Shown here in pieces: positions 9,222-18,966 of a stretch of 64,000 nt of DNA. The translations under genes were made by a program, and so were the position numbers. The notes under the pieces were generated by a model. The model saw only the letters and a list, made by a program, of their open reading frames with translations. It was not told where the DNA came from and searched no databases. The stretch comes from Pseudomonas sp. LRP2-20 (lineage in GTDB: Bacteria; Pseudomonadota; Gammaproteobacteria; Pseudomonadales; Pseudomonadaceae): positions 1,122,001 to 1,186,000 of the forward strand of contig NZ_AP025944.1 of assembly GCF_024349685.1 (NCBI RefSeq). Reading direction: 5' to 3'. The first letter of the stretch is position 1. Each line of letters begins with the position of its first letter.

Positions 9222-9815
9222 TCAGGCCAGCGCGGCATCTGCGGCGTAGGCATGCTTGAGCAGTTCGGTGAAGCGCTCGAAGGCGGCAACCGCAGCGCGC
9301 TCGGCGGCGGCGTCTTCCTCGGGCGACAGCGCCAGGCCATCGAGGATACGGGTGAACTGCTTCCAGCCTTCGGCACGGCCACCGGCCGGCTCGCCGAGGT
9401 GGCGGGCACCGAAACTGTCGGACAATTCCAGGGCCACGGCACGCTTGATCAGGAACGCTGCGCCAAGTTTGGAGCCTTCTGACACGAAGATCCAGCCCAT
9501 TGCCTCACCCAGGCTTGGGTTCTGCAGCGCGCCGGGCACGGCAGCTGGCACTTCGCTGCCGAGGTCGGCGAGGTCCAGGCGGGCCTGTTCGGCGCGGCAG
9601 CGCTCGGCCAGGTCGGGGACGATGGCGATCAGTTGCGGGTCGTTGTACAGCGCTTGCAGTTCGGCCTGGAACAGGTACTGGGCGACGACGAAGCGGGCGA
9701 AGCTTTCGCGGCTGTCGAAGGGGGCGTGGGATTTGACCAGGGCGTCGAGCTCGCTGTGCGGAGCGTGGGTGGCCTGGTTCAGGCGTTGCGAGCGCAGGGC
9801 TGGGCGGTCGGTCAT
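9222..9815 (-). CDS. hemO: heme oxygenase, PigA/HemO type
   Basis: Opens heme to biliverdin, CO and iron in the cytoplasm so that imported heme can serve as an iron source. The 197-residue protein resembles P. aeruginosa PigA along its length: RSQRLN at 8-13, candidate proximal His20, LVKS at 25-28, and the distal-helix segment GWIFVSEGSKLGAAF from about 107. Residues I align (from memory) with those that rotate heme in PigA are Asn13, Lys28 and Phe110, while the PigA Lys132 position is Arg125. AAGGA precedes the ATG. It is downstream of the TonB receptor, but a 243-bp palindrome lies between them, so transcription may be separate. Confidence 0.93.
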   Translation of the reverse strand: MTDRPALRSQRLNQATHAPHSELDALVKSHAPFDSRESFARFVVAQYLFQAELQALYNDPQLIAIVPDLAERCRAEQARLDLADLGSEVPAAVPGALQNPSLGEAMGWIFVSEGSKLGAAFLIKRAVALELSDSFGARHLGEPAGGRAEGWKQFTRILDGLALSPEEDAAAERAAVAAFERFTELLKHAYAADAALA

Positions 9816-9907
9816 GGGTGTGTCCTTGGTAAATGAGGGCGTCTAGTGACAAGACGAAACAGCGGGGGGGGGACAGTAAAAAAAGTGGGTTCTTCGATGT
9901 TGATGTG

Positions 9908-10150
9908 GCGCCTGTGAGATCGAGCGCCGCCCGCGCGGCGCATCGCGAGCTTTGCTCGCTCCTACGTTTGTTTCGGGCCAGTAAAGCCTGTGACAGGCGC
10001 GCGCGACCGCCTGGTCTGTACGACGTGATCTCGCGCCATGCGCCAAGTTGTTCGCGCGCAAATCCCCCAGGACTGATTGGCCCGAAACAAACGTAGGAGC
10101 GAGCAAAGCTCGCGATGCGCCGCGCGGGCGGCGCTCGGTCTCACAGGCGC
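9908..10150 (+). repeat. 243-bp palindromic intergenic element, copy 1
   Basis: Arms of about 73 bases, GCGCCTGTGAGATCGAGCGC at the left and the near-exact reverse complement ending at 10150, surround a loop of about 97 bases. The arms themselves contain short palindromes. It fills the hxuA-hemO gap. The same element is at 14580-14822 in opposite orientation and at 51383-51951 in expanded form. Open frames inside it are by-products of the repeat. Confidence 0.9.
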
Positions 10151-10170
10151 TAAACCTCTCAAGCCCTACA

Positions 10171-12756
10171 TCAGATATCCCACACCACATTGATGGCGAA
10201 GTTGCGCCCCGGCATGGTCAGGCGATCAAGGTTGGCCGGTTGGGTCACACCTGCTTCACCCTGGCCGTCGTAGCCGCGCACCGAATCCCACTGCCAGTAC
10301 TTCTTGTCGGTCAGGTTGTACAGCCCGGCGTTGACGGTGACGTCGTCGGTCACTTTGTAGAAGCCGCTCAGGTCAAGCACGCCATAGCCGGGCGTGCGGA
10401 ACTGCGAGCTCTGGCCGTCCGGTGCGAAGAACGTGGTGTCGTCGACACGGGTCTTGCGCTTGACCAGGGTCCAGCTCAGCAGGCCGCCGTAGTTCGGCTG
10501 CTCGTAACCCAGGCCGAACACGCCGGTCAGCGGGTTGACGCTGTTCAGTGGCTGCCCATTGTCATCGTTGCGGCCGTAGGCGTAGGCGATCGAGCCCTGG
10601 GTGTACAGGCCTTGCGGTGCGCCGAAGTGGTCGAGGTTCAGGCGGCCCTTGATCTCGGCGCCCTTGATGGTGGCGTGCTTGATGTTGTTGGCCTGGAAGG
10701 TGGTTTCCAGGTTGGCCGATTGCACGGCGTCTTCGTCGATGAAGTCGCGGTACTTGTTGTAGAACACCGCCACGTCGAAGTTGCCGGCGTCGAAGTTGCC
10801 ACGCAGGCCGGTTTCGTAGCTCTTGCTCTTTTCCGGTTCGAGCCCGGGGTTGCCCTGCACGCTGTAGCCCAGGGTCGGGTTATCGAAGCGCCCGTACATC
10901 GACTTCGCGGTCGGGGTGCGGAAGCCTTCGGCGTACTGGCCGTACCAGGTGTAGTTGTCGTTGAAGGCGTAGGTCAGGCCGAACTTGGGCGAGACGCGGT
11001 GCCACTTCTTGTCCGAGTCGTCGAGGCTGCTTGGGGCGGTACCCGAACCCTGGATGCCACGCAGGAACTCCTCGGTGAACTTGGGCTCCATGCGCGTGTA
11101 GTCGTAGCGCGCGCCGGGCATGAAGGTCCAGTTGTTCCAGCGGATCTCATCCTGCACGAACAGGCTGTAGGTGTTCACGGTCGGGTCTGGGAAGTCGCTC
11201 ACCAGCGCCTGGGCGTCGCTGGTGCTGACCTGGCCGATGGCGCGGCAGGTGCCACCGACCGCCAGGCAGGTGCCGGTGCCGCTGCGCGAGCCGGTGACCT
11301 TTTCGTGCTTGAGGGTGGTGCCGTAGGTCAGCAGGTGATCAGTGGCGCCGATGCTGAAGGCCTTGTCCAGCTGGGCGTCGAACACCCACTGGCGGTCCTT
11401 GTAGGTGGTGTCGCGGGTACGCAGCACGGTGCGGCTGAACGGGAAGTAGACTTCCTCGGTGCTCTGGTCGGTCTTGGCGACCTGATAGTTCAGGCTCCAC
11501 TTGACGTGGTCGGCGACCAGCGAATCCAGGCCGAACTCATGGTTGATGCCGAAGCGCTCGCGGGTCACCGTGTCGTTGCCGCTGCGGCTGCGGTACATGC
11601 CCAGGCCGGTGCCGTTGGTGAACGGGCCGCCGACGGCGCTGAGGATGTTCTGGTCGCGGTCATCCTTGTAGCGCTCGTAGGTAAAACCCAGGCGAGCATC
11701 GTCGGCGTAGTTCCAGCCCAGCTTGGCCAGCACGTTGGTGGTGCGCACGTCTTCCGGGTTGGCCTCGGTGCGTGCCAGGCCGGTGCCGCCATGGCTGCCG
11801 TAGGACTCGGTCTCGTGGCCATTGCGCTGGCTCAGGTGCAGCAGGCCGTCGAAATCGCCGGTACGGCCAGCCACGGTAGCCGAGGTCAGCCAACTGTCGT
11901 CGGCTGAGCTGTAGCCGGTCTTCAGGCGTGCACCGACGTCCTTGCCGGGCTTGATGATGTCGTCCGGGTCGAGGGTGAAGTAGCTCACCGCGCCGCCGAT
12001 GGCGTTGCTGCCGTACAGCACCGATGCCGGGCCGCGGAGGATTTCCACACGCTTGACGATCTCGGGGTCGACGTAGTTGCGCTGGGTCTGGGCGTAGGGG
12101 CCATAGAAGAAGCTGTCGGGGATCGACACGCCATCGACCTGGGTAAGGACGCGCTCGCCGTCGATGCCGCGGATGTTGTAGCCGTTCAGGCCGCTGCGCT
12201 GGCCGGTGCCCCCCACCGACACACCCGGTTCGTAACGGACCAGCTCCTGGATGTTGTTGACGTTCTGCCGGTCCAGTTGCTCGCGGGTCTGCACGGTCAC
12301 GGTGCTCGGCACCTGGCTCACGTCCTGGGCGCTACGGGTGGCGCTGACGGTCATCTGCTGCAGGGCGACGACGTTGCCCGCCGACTGGCGTTCGAGCACT
12401 ACGTTACCGTTGCTGATCTTGCGAAACCCCAGGCCGGTGCCCTGGAGCAGGCGCTTGAGGGCGGCGTCTGGCGGCAGCGAACCCTGAACGCCAGGCGACG
12501 CCACGCCGTCGGCCAGTTCGGCGCTGAAGCCGACCTGCCAGCCGGTGACCTTGCTGAAGGCGTTGATCGCCTCGACCAGAGGCTGCTGGGCAATGCTGAA
12601 GCGGTAGTCGCCCATGCGCGGGCTGCTGGCCTGGGCAGGTTCGGCGGCCAGCGCCGGCAGGCTGAAGGTACCTGTGGCGAGCAGCGCCAGCGTCAGCAGG
12701 GACAGCTGACCGGTACGGCGGGGAAGGGTGGACGGGCGAGTTGGACCTGTGGACAT
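10171..12756 (-). CDS. hxuA: TonB-dependent heme receptor with signalling domain (HxuA-like)
   Basis: Outer-membrane receptor that takes up heme, using energy from TonB, and signals its presence inward. The order over 861 residues is a signal peptide ending near ALAAEP, an STN (FecA-type) signalling domain at about 50-120, a plug beginning about 130 with IRGIDGERVLTQVDGVSIP, and a 22-strand barrel ending in an aromatic-rich strand (last residues VVWDI). STN plus the neighbouring FecR and ECF sigma genes identify a cell-surface signalling set; the nearby heme oxygenase gene makes heme the likely ligand. Similar to P. aeruginosa HxuA by architecture (inference). AGGGAG lies 8 bases before the ATG. 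Confidence 0.9.
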   Translation of the reverse strand: MSTGPTRPSTLPRRTGQLSLLTLALLATGTFSLPALAAEPAQASSPRMGDYRFSIAQQPLVEAINAFSKVTGWQVGFSAELADGVASPGVQGSLPPDAALKRLLQGTGLGFRKISNGNVVLERQSAGNVVALQQMTVSATRSAQDVSQVPSTVTVQTREQLDRQNVNNIQELVRYEPGVSVGGTGQRSGLNGYNIRGIDGERVLTQVDGVSIPDSFFYGPYAQTQRNYVDPEIVKRVEILRGPASVLYGSNAIGGAVSYFTLDPDDIIKPGKDVGARLKTGYSSADDSWLTSATVAGRTGDFDGLLHLSQRNGHETESYGSHGGTGLARTEANPEDVRTTNVLAKLGWNYADDARLGFTYERYKDDRDQNILSAVGGPFTNGTGLGMYRSRSGNDTVTRERFGINHEFGLDSLVADHVKWSLNYQVAKTDQSTEEVYFPFSRTVLRTRDTTYKDRQWVFDAQLDKAFSIGATDHLLTYGTTLKHEKVTGSRSGTGTCLAVGGTCRAIGQVSTSDAQALVSDFPDPTVNTYSLFVQDEIRWNNWTFMPGARYDYTRMEPKFTEEFLRGIQGSGTAPSSLDDSDKKWHRVSPKFGLTYAFNDNYTWYGQYAEGFRTPTAKSMYGRFDNPTLGYSVQGNPGLEPEKSKSYETGLRGNFDAGNFDVAVFYNKYRDFIDEDAVQSANLETTFQANNIKHATIKGAEIKGRLNLDHFGAPQGLYTQGSIAYAYGRNDDNGQPLNSVNPLTGVFGLGYEQPNYGGLLSWTLVKRKTRVDDTTFFAPDGQSSQFRTPGYGVLDLSGFYKVTDDVTVNAGLYNLTDKKYWQWDSVRGYDGQGEAGVTQPANLDRLTMPGRNFAINVVWDI

Positions 12757-12795
12757 CGAAAGCGCTCCCTGACGCGCGAACTGTTATAGGTGATG

Positions 12796-12824
12796 ACTGT
12801 TCTTGTTTTTAAACAAGAATCAGT
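12796..12824 (-). promoter_or_regulatory. palindrome in the hxuR-hxuA gap
   Basis: TTCTTGTTT-TT-AAACAAGAA (12800-12819) is a perfect palindrome, extended by ACTG and CAGT outside it. It sits 40-68 bases before the hxuA ATG. An operator or a leader hairpin is possible; it does not match the Fur consensus. Confidence 0.45.
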
Positions 12825-12881
12825 TGCATTGGCTATAACGAGACGGGCGGGGTTGCGCGATCGCGTAAAAAAACTTGTAGG

Positions 12882-13844
12882 TCAGTTGATGATCACCACG
12901 GCGGGGAACTCGTGCAGTTGCGCCGAGGTGATGTGGGCCAGGGCGCGCAGGGTTTCCAGCGGCTGATCGAGGCGGTAGTTGCCGGTCACCGCCATGTCGT
13001 CGAGGTGGTCGTTGCGGTTGATGATCCAGCCGGGGTAATAGCGCCGCACTTCGGCCAATACCTGGCTCAAGGGGCAGTTCTCGAACACCAGGCGGCCATC
13101 GACCCAGGCCAGGTCCTTGTGCATGTCCGGGCGCTGGCGCTGGCCGAAGCCTTGCGGGCCGACACTGATGCTGTCGCCGGCACTGAGGCGGATGCGCTGG
13201 TTGCTGGCGGCCTGCAGGTCGACGTCGCCACGTTGCACGCGAACCTGCGCCTCGCCGTCGAGGTAGCGCACGGCAAAATCGGTGTCGCGCACCTGTGCAC
13301 GCACGGGCCCGGCCTGCACTTCAAGCGGCAGCTGGGCGCTACCGGGCACCTGGAAATACGCCTCGCCCTGCAGCAGGCGCGCGACCTGGCGCCCGCCCTG
13401 CAGGTCGCTGGCGAAAGCGGAGTTGGTGTTGAGCAGGACCTTGGCGCCGTCATCCAGCTCCAGGCGCTGGCGCTCACCGACCACGGTCAGGTGGTCCGCC
13501 TGCAGGCGCACTGGCAGGTTGCCGAAGGTGAACAGCCCGACCAGCAGCACGGCGGCGGTCGCCAGTGGCTTCCAGTGGGCACGCAGGCGCCCGCGCAACG
13601 AGCGGCGCTGATGCTGGTGCAGGTGCAGGGCGGCCTGGCGCAGCGGGGTGCCGTTCCACAAGGCTTCGGCCTCGACATAGGCTTCGGCGTTTTCAGGGGC
13701 TGCGCTGAGCCATTGCTCGAAGGCCAGGGTGTCGGCCTCGCTGGCGCACTGCAGGCGCACGAGCCAGTCCAGCGCCTCGTCCAGCGCGCGGGCGCGGGCG
13801 TCGGGCCCGGTGGCTGGCGGGCGAGTGACGGGGCTGTCGGTCAC
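12882..13844 (-). CDS. hxuR: FecR-family anti-sigma factor / signal transducer (HxuR-like)
   Basis: Inner-membrane protein that binds the ECF sigma factor in the cytoplasm and the STN domain of the receptor in the periplasm. It has 320 residues with a GTG start at 13844, chosen because AAGGA lies six bases upstream; an ATG at 13895 would add 17 residues without a ribosome site. The N-terminal cytoplasmic part contains DWLVRLQCASEAD and AEAYVEAEALWNG (DUF4880 type), followed by one membrane segment (LLVGLFTFGNLPV) and the periplasmic FecR domain with AYFQVPG and TDFAVRYLDG. Between the sigma gene and the receptor, as usual for Fec-type systems. Confidence 0.92.
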   Translation of the reverse strand: MTDSPVTRPPATGPDARARALDEALDWLVRLQCASEADTLAFEQWLSAAPENAEAYVEAEALWNGTPLRQAALHLHQHQRRSLRGRLRAHWKPLATAAVLLVGLFTFGNLPVRLQADHLTVVGERQRLELDDGAKVLLNTNSAFASDLQGGRQVARLLQGEAYFQVPGSAQLPLEVQAGPVRAQVRDTDFAVRYLDGEAQVRVQRGDVDLQAASNQRIRLSAGDSISVGPQGFGQRQRPDMHKDLAWVDGRLVFENCPLSQVLAEVRRYYPGWIINRNDHLDDMAVTGNYRLDQPLETLRALAHITSAQLHEFPAVVIIN

Positions 13845-13934
13845 GGTGGGTCCTTGCAGGTATTTTTGCGAATGATCAAGGCTGGGGCGAAGCATGGCAA
13901 GGGCAACGGCGCATTCGGCACGCCGGCGGTCGGC

Positions 13935-14447
13935 TCATTTGAGGCGGTCGGCCACGCCCATGCAGATCGCCATGATCAGTTTCAGTTCCTTCTGTACCGT
14001 GCTGGCCGAGACTTGCAGTTGCTCGGCAATTTCCAGGTAGCTGGCGCCGTGCAGGCGGCTGAGGATGAAGATGCGCTGCTGGCGTTCGGTCAGCTGGTTG
14101 AGGCTGACGCTCAGGTGCTTGAGCAGTTGTTCGGCGTGGGCGGCGTCCTCGCTGCTGCCGAGCGGGGACGCGACATTGTGCAGCACCTCGTCAGGCACAT
14201 CGTCGACCAGCATGCGCGACTGCACCCGCCGTGTACGCAGGTGGTCCAGGGCGAGGTTGCGGGCGGTCTGGAAGACGAACGGCTCGAGGTGTTCGATGGG
14301 CCGTTCACCCAAGGCGCGGGATACCCGCAGGTAGGTTTCCTGCAACAGGTCCTCGGCCGTGCTGGGGTTGCCCACCATGCGTTGCAGGGTGCGCAGCAGG
14401 GAAAGGCGCTGGACGAGGAAGACGGAGTTGAACCGGGACTGACTCAC
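13935..14447 (-). CDS. hxuI: ECF sigma factor, FecI type (HxuI-like)
   Basis: Extracytoplasmic-function sigma factor of 170 residues that is expected to direct RNA polymerase to the receptor promoter when heme binds outside. Region 2 includes AEDLLQETYLRVSRAL and FVFQTARNLALDHLR; region 4 includes LTERQQRIFILSRLHGASYLEIA. The start is a GTG at 14447, giving MSQSRFNSVFLVQRL with the usual FecI length. A Fur box lies 26-44 bases upstream, so iron represses it. The hxuR start is 90 bases downstream. Confidence 0.93.
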   Translation of the reverse strand: MSQSRFNSVFLVQRLSLLRTLQRMVGNPSTAEDLLQETYLRVSRALGERPIEHLEPFVFQTARNLALDHLRTRRVQSRMLVDDVPDEVLHNVASPLGSSEDAAHAEQLLKHLSVSLNQLTERQQRIFILSRLHGASYLEIAEQLQVSASTVQKELKLIMAICMGVADRLK

Positions 14448-14472
14448 GGGGGGACCTGGCCGACGAAAGGTT

Positions 14473-14491
14473 AATGATAATGCTTATCATC
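14473..14491 (-). promoter_or_regulatory. Fur box upstream of the ECF sigma gene
   Basis: ATGATAATGCTTATCAT (14474-14490) is a perfect 7-3-7 palindrome matching the GATAAT-type Fur consensus. It is placed directly before the sigma-factor gene, so the set should be made when iron is scarce. Confidence 0.85.
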
Positions 14492-14579
14492 TTGCGCTCA
14501 GGTCAAGCTGGGAATTGTTAGGGAAAGGTAAAGATTGTGAGTGTTTGGGGGCTTGGATGGGTATGTCTGGAGATATTCA

Positions 14580-14822
14580 GCGCCTGTGAGACCGAGCGCC
14601 GCCCGCGCGGCGCATCGCGAGCTGCGCTCGCTCCTACGTTTGTTTCGGGCCAGTTATTCCTGGGGGATTTGCGCGCGGACGCTTTGGGGTATGGCGCGAT
14701 ATCGCGTTGTACCAACAAGGCGCTCGCGCGCGCCTGTCACAGGCGTTACTGGCCCGAAACAAACGTAGGAGCGAGCGCAGCTCGCGATGCGCCGCGCGGG
14801 CGGCGCTCGATCTCACAGGCGC
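14580..14822 (-). repeat. 243-bp palindromic intergenic element, copy 2 (inverted)
   Basis: Same length and arms as the copy at 9908-10150, but the loop reads in the opposite direction. It occupies most of the gap between the sigma-factor gene and gap. Together the two copies bracket the hxuIRA genes. Confidence 0.9.
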
Positions 14823-14849
14823 CAAAAACCTACAGCCAGGAAGAGCCCC

Positions 14850-15851
14850 TCAGCGCGCGCTGGCCAACGCCAGGCAGTTGTCCAGCATGCGGTTGGAGAA
14901 CCCCCACTCGTTGTCATACCAGGCCAGCACCTTGAGCATCCGCCCGTTGGCGCGGGTATGGTTGGCATCGAAGATCGACGACAGCGGGTTGTGGTTGAAA
15001 TCGCAAGACACCAGCGGCAGGGCGTTGTAGCCGAGCACCTTGGAGTGCCGGCTGGCTTCGAGGAACAGCTGGTTGACCTGCTCGGCGGTGGCCTCGCGCT
15101 TGAGGTTGACGGTAAGGTCGACCAGTGACACGTTGATCACCGGTACGCGCACGGCCATGCCGGTGAGCTTGCCGGCCAGCTCCGGCAGCACCAGGCCCAC
15201 GGCCTCGGCGGCGCCGGTCTTGCTCGGGATCATCGACTGGGTGGCCGAGCGGGCGCGGTACGGGTCGCTGTGGTAGACGTCGGTCAGCACCTGGTCGTTG
15301 GTGTAGGCGTGGATGGTGGTCATCAGCCCCTGTTCGATGCCGAACTCGCGGTGCAGCACCTGAGCGATCGGCGCCAGGCAGTTGGTGGTGCACGAGGCGT
15401 TGGAGATGACCTGGTGCGAAGCCCGCAGGATATCGTGGTTGACCCCGTACACCACGGTGGCATCGACGCCCTTGCCCGGTGCCGAGACGATCACCTTGCC
15501 GGCGCCAGCAGCCAGGTGTGCGGCGGCCTTGGCGCGGTCGGTGAACAGCCCGGTGCATTCGAACACCACGTCGATCGCTTCGGCCTTCCAGGGCAGTTCG
15601 GCCGGGTTGCGGATGGCACTGACCGCGATACGGTCACCATTGACCGTGAGGCTTTCATGGTCGGCCTCGACCACTGCATCGAAGGTGCCGTGCACGCTGT
15701 CATATTTGAGCAGGTGGGCGTTCATCGCGCTGTCACCCAGGTCGTTGATGGCGACGACCTGCAGGTCCTGGCGGTAGCCTTGGGTATAAAGTGCGCGCAA
15801 TACATTGCGCCCGATGCGGCCGAATCCATTGATGGCGATACGTAGGGTCAT
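14850..15851 (-). CDS. gap: glyceraldehyde-3-phosphate dehydrogenase (type I)
   Basis: Oxidises glyceraldehyde 3-phosphate to 1,3-bisphosphoglycerate with NAD, taking the triose made by the Entner-Doudoroff aldolase. It is 333 residues from the ATG at 15851, which begins [18 protein letters not shown] (Rossmann loop); a frame to 15902 adds 17 unrelated residues. The catalytic cysteine is in [12 protein letters not shown], and [12 protein letters not shown] is near the C-terminus. Divergent from edd, with a HexR-type operator 65-79 bases upstream, as expected for the glucose-induced gap-1 gene of P. putida. Confidence 0.96.
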   Translation of the reverse strand: MTLRIAINGFGRIGRNVLRALYTQGYRQDLQVVAINDLGDSAMNAHLLKYDSVHGTFDAVVEADHESLTVNGDRIAVSAIRNPAELPWKAEAIDVVFECTGLFTDRAKAAAHLAAGAGKVIVSAPGKGVDATVVYGVNHDILRASHQVISNASCTTNCLAPIAQVLHREFGIEQGLMTTIHAYTNDQVLTDVYHSDPYRARSATQSMIPSKTGAAEAVGLVLPELAGKLTGMAVRVPVINVSLVDLTVNLKREATAEQVNQLFLEASRHSKVLGYNALPLVSCDFNHNPLSSIFDANHTRANGRMLKVLAWYDNEWGFSNRMLDNCLALASAR

Positions 15852-15915
15852 GGCAGTACCTCTGGCGGTCCGAGTGAAACCTGTGGCAAAAAGACGCTTC
15901 ACTGAAACGGTTTTG

Positions 15916-15930
15916 TTGTTGGAATTACAA
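15916..15930. promoter_or_regulatory. HexR-type operator (gap side)
   Basis: TTGT-TGGAATT-ACAA matches the published Pseudomonas HexR pattern TTGT-N7/8-ACAA. It lies 65-79 bases before the gap ATG. Confidence 0.75.
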
Positions 15931-15977
15931 GATTATTCACTGGCCGATAGAAAACAAGCCTTTTTGATGGCAGTATT

Positions 15978-15993
15978 TTGTTTAAACATACAA
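15978..15993. promoter_or_regulatory. HexR-type operator (edd side)
   Basis: TTGT-TTAAACAT-ACAA is the N8 form of the same pattern, in the same gap but nearer edd. The two sites suggest that gap and edd each have their own HexR-controlled promoter, released by 2-keto-3-deoxy-6-phosphogluconate. Confidence 0.7.
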
Positions 15994-16116
15994 CGAGTGG
16001 TTGGGCGCAATGCCTCCCCCGATGTTGCGATCCCCTCTACCATGAGCCTAGGCCGCAATCGTTTGGAGGGGAAATGCCCGGTAAACCGCCCTTACAATTA
16101 GCCTGGAGTCCAGTAC

Positions 16117-17943
16117 ATGCATCCGCGCATCCTTGAGGTCACCCAACGGCTGATCGAACGTAGCCGTGCCACCCGCGAACGCTACCTGCAGCTGATTCGT
16201 GGCGCGGCCAGTGACGGCCCCATGCGTGCCAGCCTGCAATGCGCCAACTTCGCCCACGGTGTGGCCGGTTGCGGCGCCGAGGACAAGCAGACCCTGCGCT
16301 TGATGAACGCGGCCAACGTCGCCATCGTCTCGGCCTACAACGACATGCTCTCGGCGCACCAGCCGTATCTGCATTTCCCTGACCAGATCAAGCAGGCCCT
16401 GCGCGAGGTCGGCTCGGTCGGCCAGTTCGCCGGTGGCGTGCCGGCCATGTGCGACGGCGTGACTCAAGGCGAGCCGGGTATGGAACTGGCTATCGCCAGC
16501 CGCGAAGTGATCGCCATGTCCACGGCGGTAGCGCTGTCGCACAACATGTTCGACGCAGCGTTGATGCTCGGCATCTGCGACAAGATCGTCCCCGGGCTGA
16601 TGATGGGGGCGCTGCGCTTCGGCCATCTGCCGACCATCTTCGTTCCGGGCGGGCCGATGGTTTCCGGCATTTCCAACAAGCAGAAGGCCGACGTGCGCCA
16701 GCGCTATGCCGAAGGCAAGGCCAGCCGCGAGGAACTGCTCGAGTCGGAAATGAAGTCCTACCACAGCCCCGGCACCTGCACGTTCTACGGCACTGCCAAC
16801 ACCAACCAGCTGGTGATGGAAGTCATGGGCCTGCACCTGCCAGGTGCCTCGTTCGTCAACCCTTACACCCCGCTGCGCGATGCCCTGACCGCCGAGGCAG
16901 CACAGCAGGTCACGCGCATGACCAAGGCCAGTGGCAGCTTCATGCCGCTGGGCGAGATCGTCGACGAGAAGGCGCTGGTCAACTCCATCGTGGCGTTGCA
17001 CGCTACCGGCGGCTCGACCAACCACACCCTGCACATCCCGGCAATCGCCCAGGCGGCCGGCATCCAGCTGACCTGGCAGGACATGGCCGACCTGTCCGAA
17101 GTGGTGCCGACCCTGTCCCACGTCTACCCCAATGGCAAGGCCGACATCAACCACTTCCAGGCCGCTGGCGGCATGGCCTTCCTGATCCGTGAACTGCTCG
17201 ATGCCGGGCTGTTGCACGAAGACGTCAACACCGTGGCTGGCCACGGCCTGCGCCGCTATACCCAGGAGCCGTTCCTCGACAACGGCAAGCTGGTGTGGCG
17301 CGAAGGGCCGCAGCAGAGCCTGGACGAGAGCATCCTGCGCCCGGTGGCGCGGCCATTCTCGGCCGAAGGCGGCCTGCGGGTGATGGAAGGCAACCTGGGC
17401 CGTGGCGTGATGAAGGTCTCGGCGGTAGCGCCTGAGCACCAGGTGGTCGAGGCGCCGGCACGGGTGTTCCATGACCAGCAGTCGCTGGCCGATGCCTTCA
17501 AGGCCGGTGAGCTGGAGTGCGATTTCGTTGCCGTGGTGCGCTTCCAGGGCCCGCGCTGCAACGGCATGCCCGAGCTGCACAAGCTGACGCCGTTCCTCGG
17601 CGTGCTGCAGGACCGCGGCTACAAGGTGGCGCTGGTGACCGACGGGCGCATGTCAGGCGCTTCGGGCAAGATCCCGGCGGCCATCCACGTCTGCCCCGAA
17701 GCGTTCGATGGTGGGCCGCTGGCACGCGTGCGTGATGGTGATATCGTGCGGGTCGATGGCGTCGAAGGCACGCTGCGGGTCATGGTGTCGGCAGAAGAGC
17801 TGGCCAGCCGTGAGCTGCCGCCCGCGCCCCAGGGCAACGACCTGGGCTGCGGCCGTGAACTGTTCGGCTTCATGCGCATGGCGTTCAGCCCGGCAGAGCA
17901 GGGTGCGAGCGCCTTCACCTCGGCCCTGGAGAACCTCAAATGA
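16117..17943 (+). CDS. edd: 6-phosphogluconate dehydratase
   Basis: First enzyme of the Entner-Doudoroff pair: dehydrates 6-phosphogluconate to 2-keto-3-deoxy-6-phosphogluconate with an iron-sulfur cluster. It has 608 residues, as in the IlvD/Edd family, with [14 protein letters not shown] near 112, [13 protein letters not shown] near 219 and the C-terminal [19 protein letters not shown] precedes the ATG at 16117. It overlaps glk by four bases (ATGA), and gltR-gltS follow in the same direction, so edd-glk-gltR-gltS is one likely operon under HexR. Confidence 0.98.
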   Translation: MHPRILEVTQRLIERSRATRERYLQLIRGAASDGPMRASLQCANFAHGVAGCGAEDKQTLRLMNAANVAIVSAYNDMLSAHQPYLHFPDQIKQALREVGSVGQFAGGVPAMCDGVTQGEPGMELAIASREVIAMSTAVALSHNMFDAALMLGICDKIVPGLMMGALRFGHLPTIFVPGGPMVSGISNKQKADVRQRYAEGKASREELLESEMKSYHSPGTCTFYGTANTNQLVMEVMGLHLPGASFVNPYTPLRDALTAEAAQQVTRMTKASGSFMPLGEIVDEKALVNSIVALHATGGSTNHTLHIPAIAQAAGIQLTWQDMADLSEVVPTLSHVYPNGKADINHFQAAGGMAFLIRELLDAGLLHEDVNTVAGHGLRRYTQEPFLDNGKLVWREGPQQSLDESILRPVARPFSAEGGLRVMEGNLGRGVMKVSAVAPEHQVVEAPARVFHDQQSLADAFKAGELECDFVAVVRFQGPRCNGMPELHKLTPFLGVLQDRGYKVALVTDGRMSGASGKIPAAIHVCPEAFDGGPLARVRDGDIVRVDGVEGTLRVMVSAEELASRELPPAPQGNDLGCGRELFGFMRMAFSPAEQGASAFTSALENLK

Positions 17944-18899
17944 AGGACCTGCTGGTTGGCGACATCGGTGGCACCAATGCCCGTTTTGCGTTGTGGCGTG
18001 ACAACCAGCTGTGCCAGGTGCAGGTCTTCGCCACGGCGGATTACACCAGCCCGGAACAGGCCATCGAGGCTTACCTGCAAGGCCAGGGTATCGCCCGTGG
18101 CGGCCTTGCCGCTGTGTGCCTGGCGGTGGCCGGGCCGGTGAATGGTGATGAGTTCCGCTTCACCAACAACCACTGGCGGCTGAGCCACAAGGCGTTTTGC
18201 CAGACCTTGCAGGTCGAGCGGCTGCTGCTGATCAACGACTTTTCTGCCCAGGCCCTGGGCATGACCCGGCTGCAACCCGGCGAGTACCGTGAGGTCTGCG
18301 CAGGCCAGGCGGACCCGACGCGGCCCGCGCTGGTGATCGGCCCGGGTACTGGCCTGGGCGTTGGCAGTCTGCTGCGCCTGGGCGAGCAGCACTGGCTGGC
18401 GCTGCCGGGTGAGGGTGGGCATGTCGACCTGCCGGTGGGCAATGCCCGCGAGGCGGCGCTCCATCAGCAGATGCACGACCAGATCGGCCACGTCAGCGCC
18501 GAGACCGTCCTCAGTGGTGGTGGCCTGGTGCGCTTGTATCAGGCCATGTGCGCGCTGGACGGCGACACGCCCCGACACACATCCCCGGCGCAGGTCACCG
18601 ATGCGGCCCTGGGCGGCGAACCACGGGCGCTGGCCGTCATCGAGCAGTTCTGCCGCTTCCTCGGGCGCGTGGCTGGTAACAATGTGCTGACCCTCGGCGC
18701 ACGCGGCGGGGTGTACATTGTCGGTGGCGTGATCCCGCGTTTTGCCGAGCTGTTCCTGCGCAGCGGTTTTGCCGCCAGCTTTGCCGACAAGGGCTGCATG
18801 AGTGGCTACTTCGCGGGCGTGCCGGTGTGGTTGGTGACTGCCGAATTCTCTGGCCTGCTCGGTGCCGGGGTGGCACTGCAGCAAACCCTGGATCACTGA
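17940..18899 (+). CDS. glk: glucokinase
   Basis: Phosphorylates internal glucose to glucose 6-phosphate with ATP. The 319-residue protein has the N-terminal phosphate loop [25 protein letters not shown] near residue 95, [12 protein letters not shown] and [12 protein letters not shown]; these mark the bacterial Glk family rather than ROK kinases. It starts inside the edd stop codon, which implies translational coupling. It serves glucose brought in by the GtsABCD transporter. Confidence 0.96.
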   Translation: MKDLLVGDIGGTNARFALWRDNQLCQVQVFATADYTSPEQAIEAYLQGQGIARGGLAAVCLAVAGPVNGDEFRFTNNHWRLSHKAFCQTLQVERLLLINDFSAQALGMTRLQPGEYREVCAGQADPTRPALVIGPGTGLGVGSLLRLGEQHWLALPGEGGHVDLPVGNAREAALHQQMHDQIGHVSAETVLSGGGLVRLYQAMCALDGDTPRHTSPAQVTDAALGGEPRALAVIEQFCRFLGRVAGNNVLTLGARGGVYIVGGVIPRFAELFLRSGFAASFADKGCMSGYFAGVPVWLVTAEFSGLLGAGVALQQTLDH

Positions 18900-18966
18900 T
18901 ACTCTCGAACAGGCTGCACCGTGACAGCAGGCGAAAAGACCTGCGACAACAAGAGGGCGGGATACC

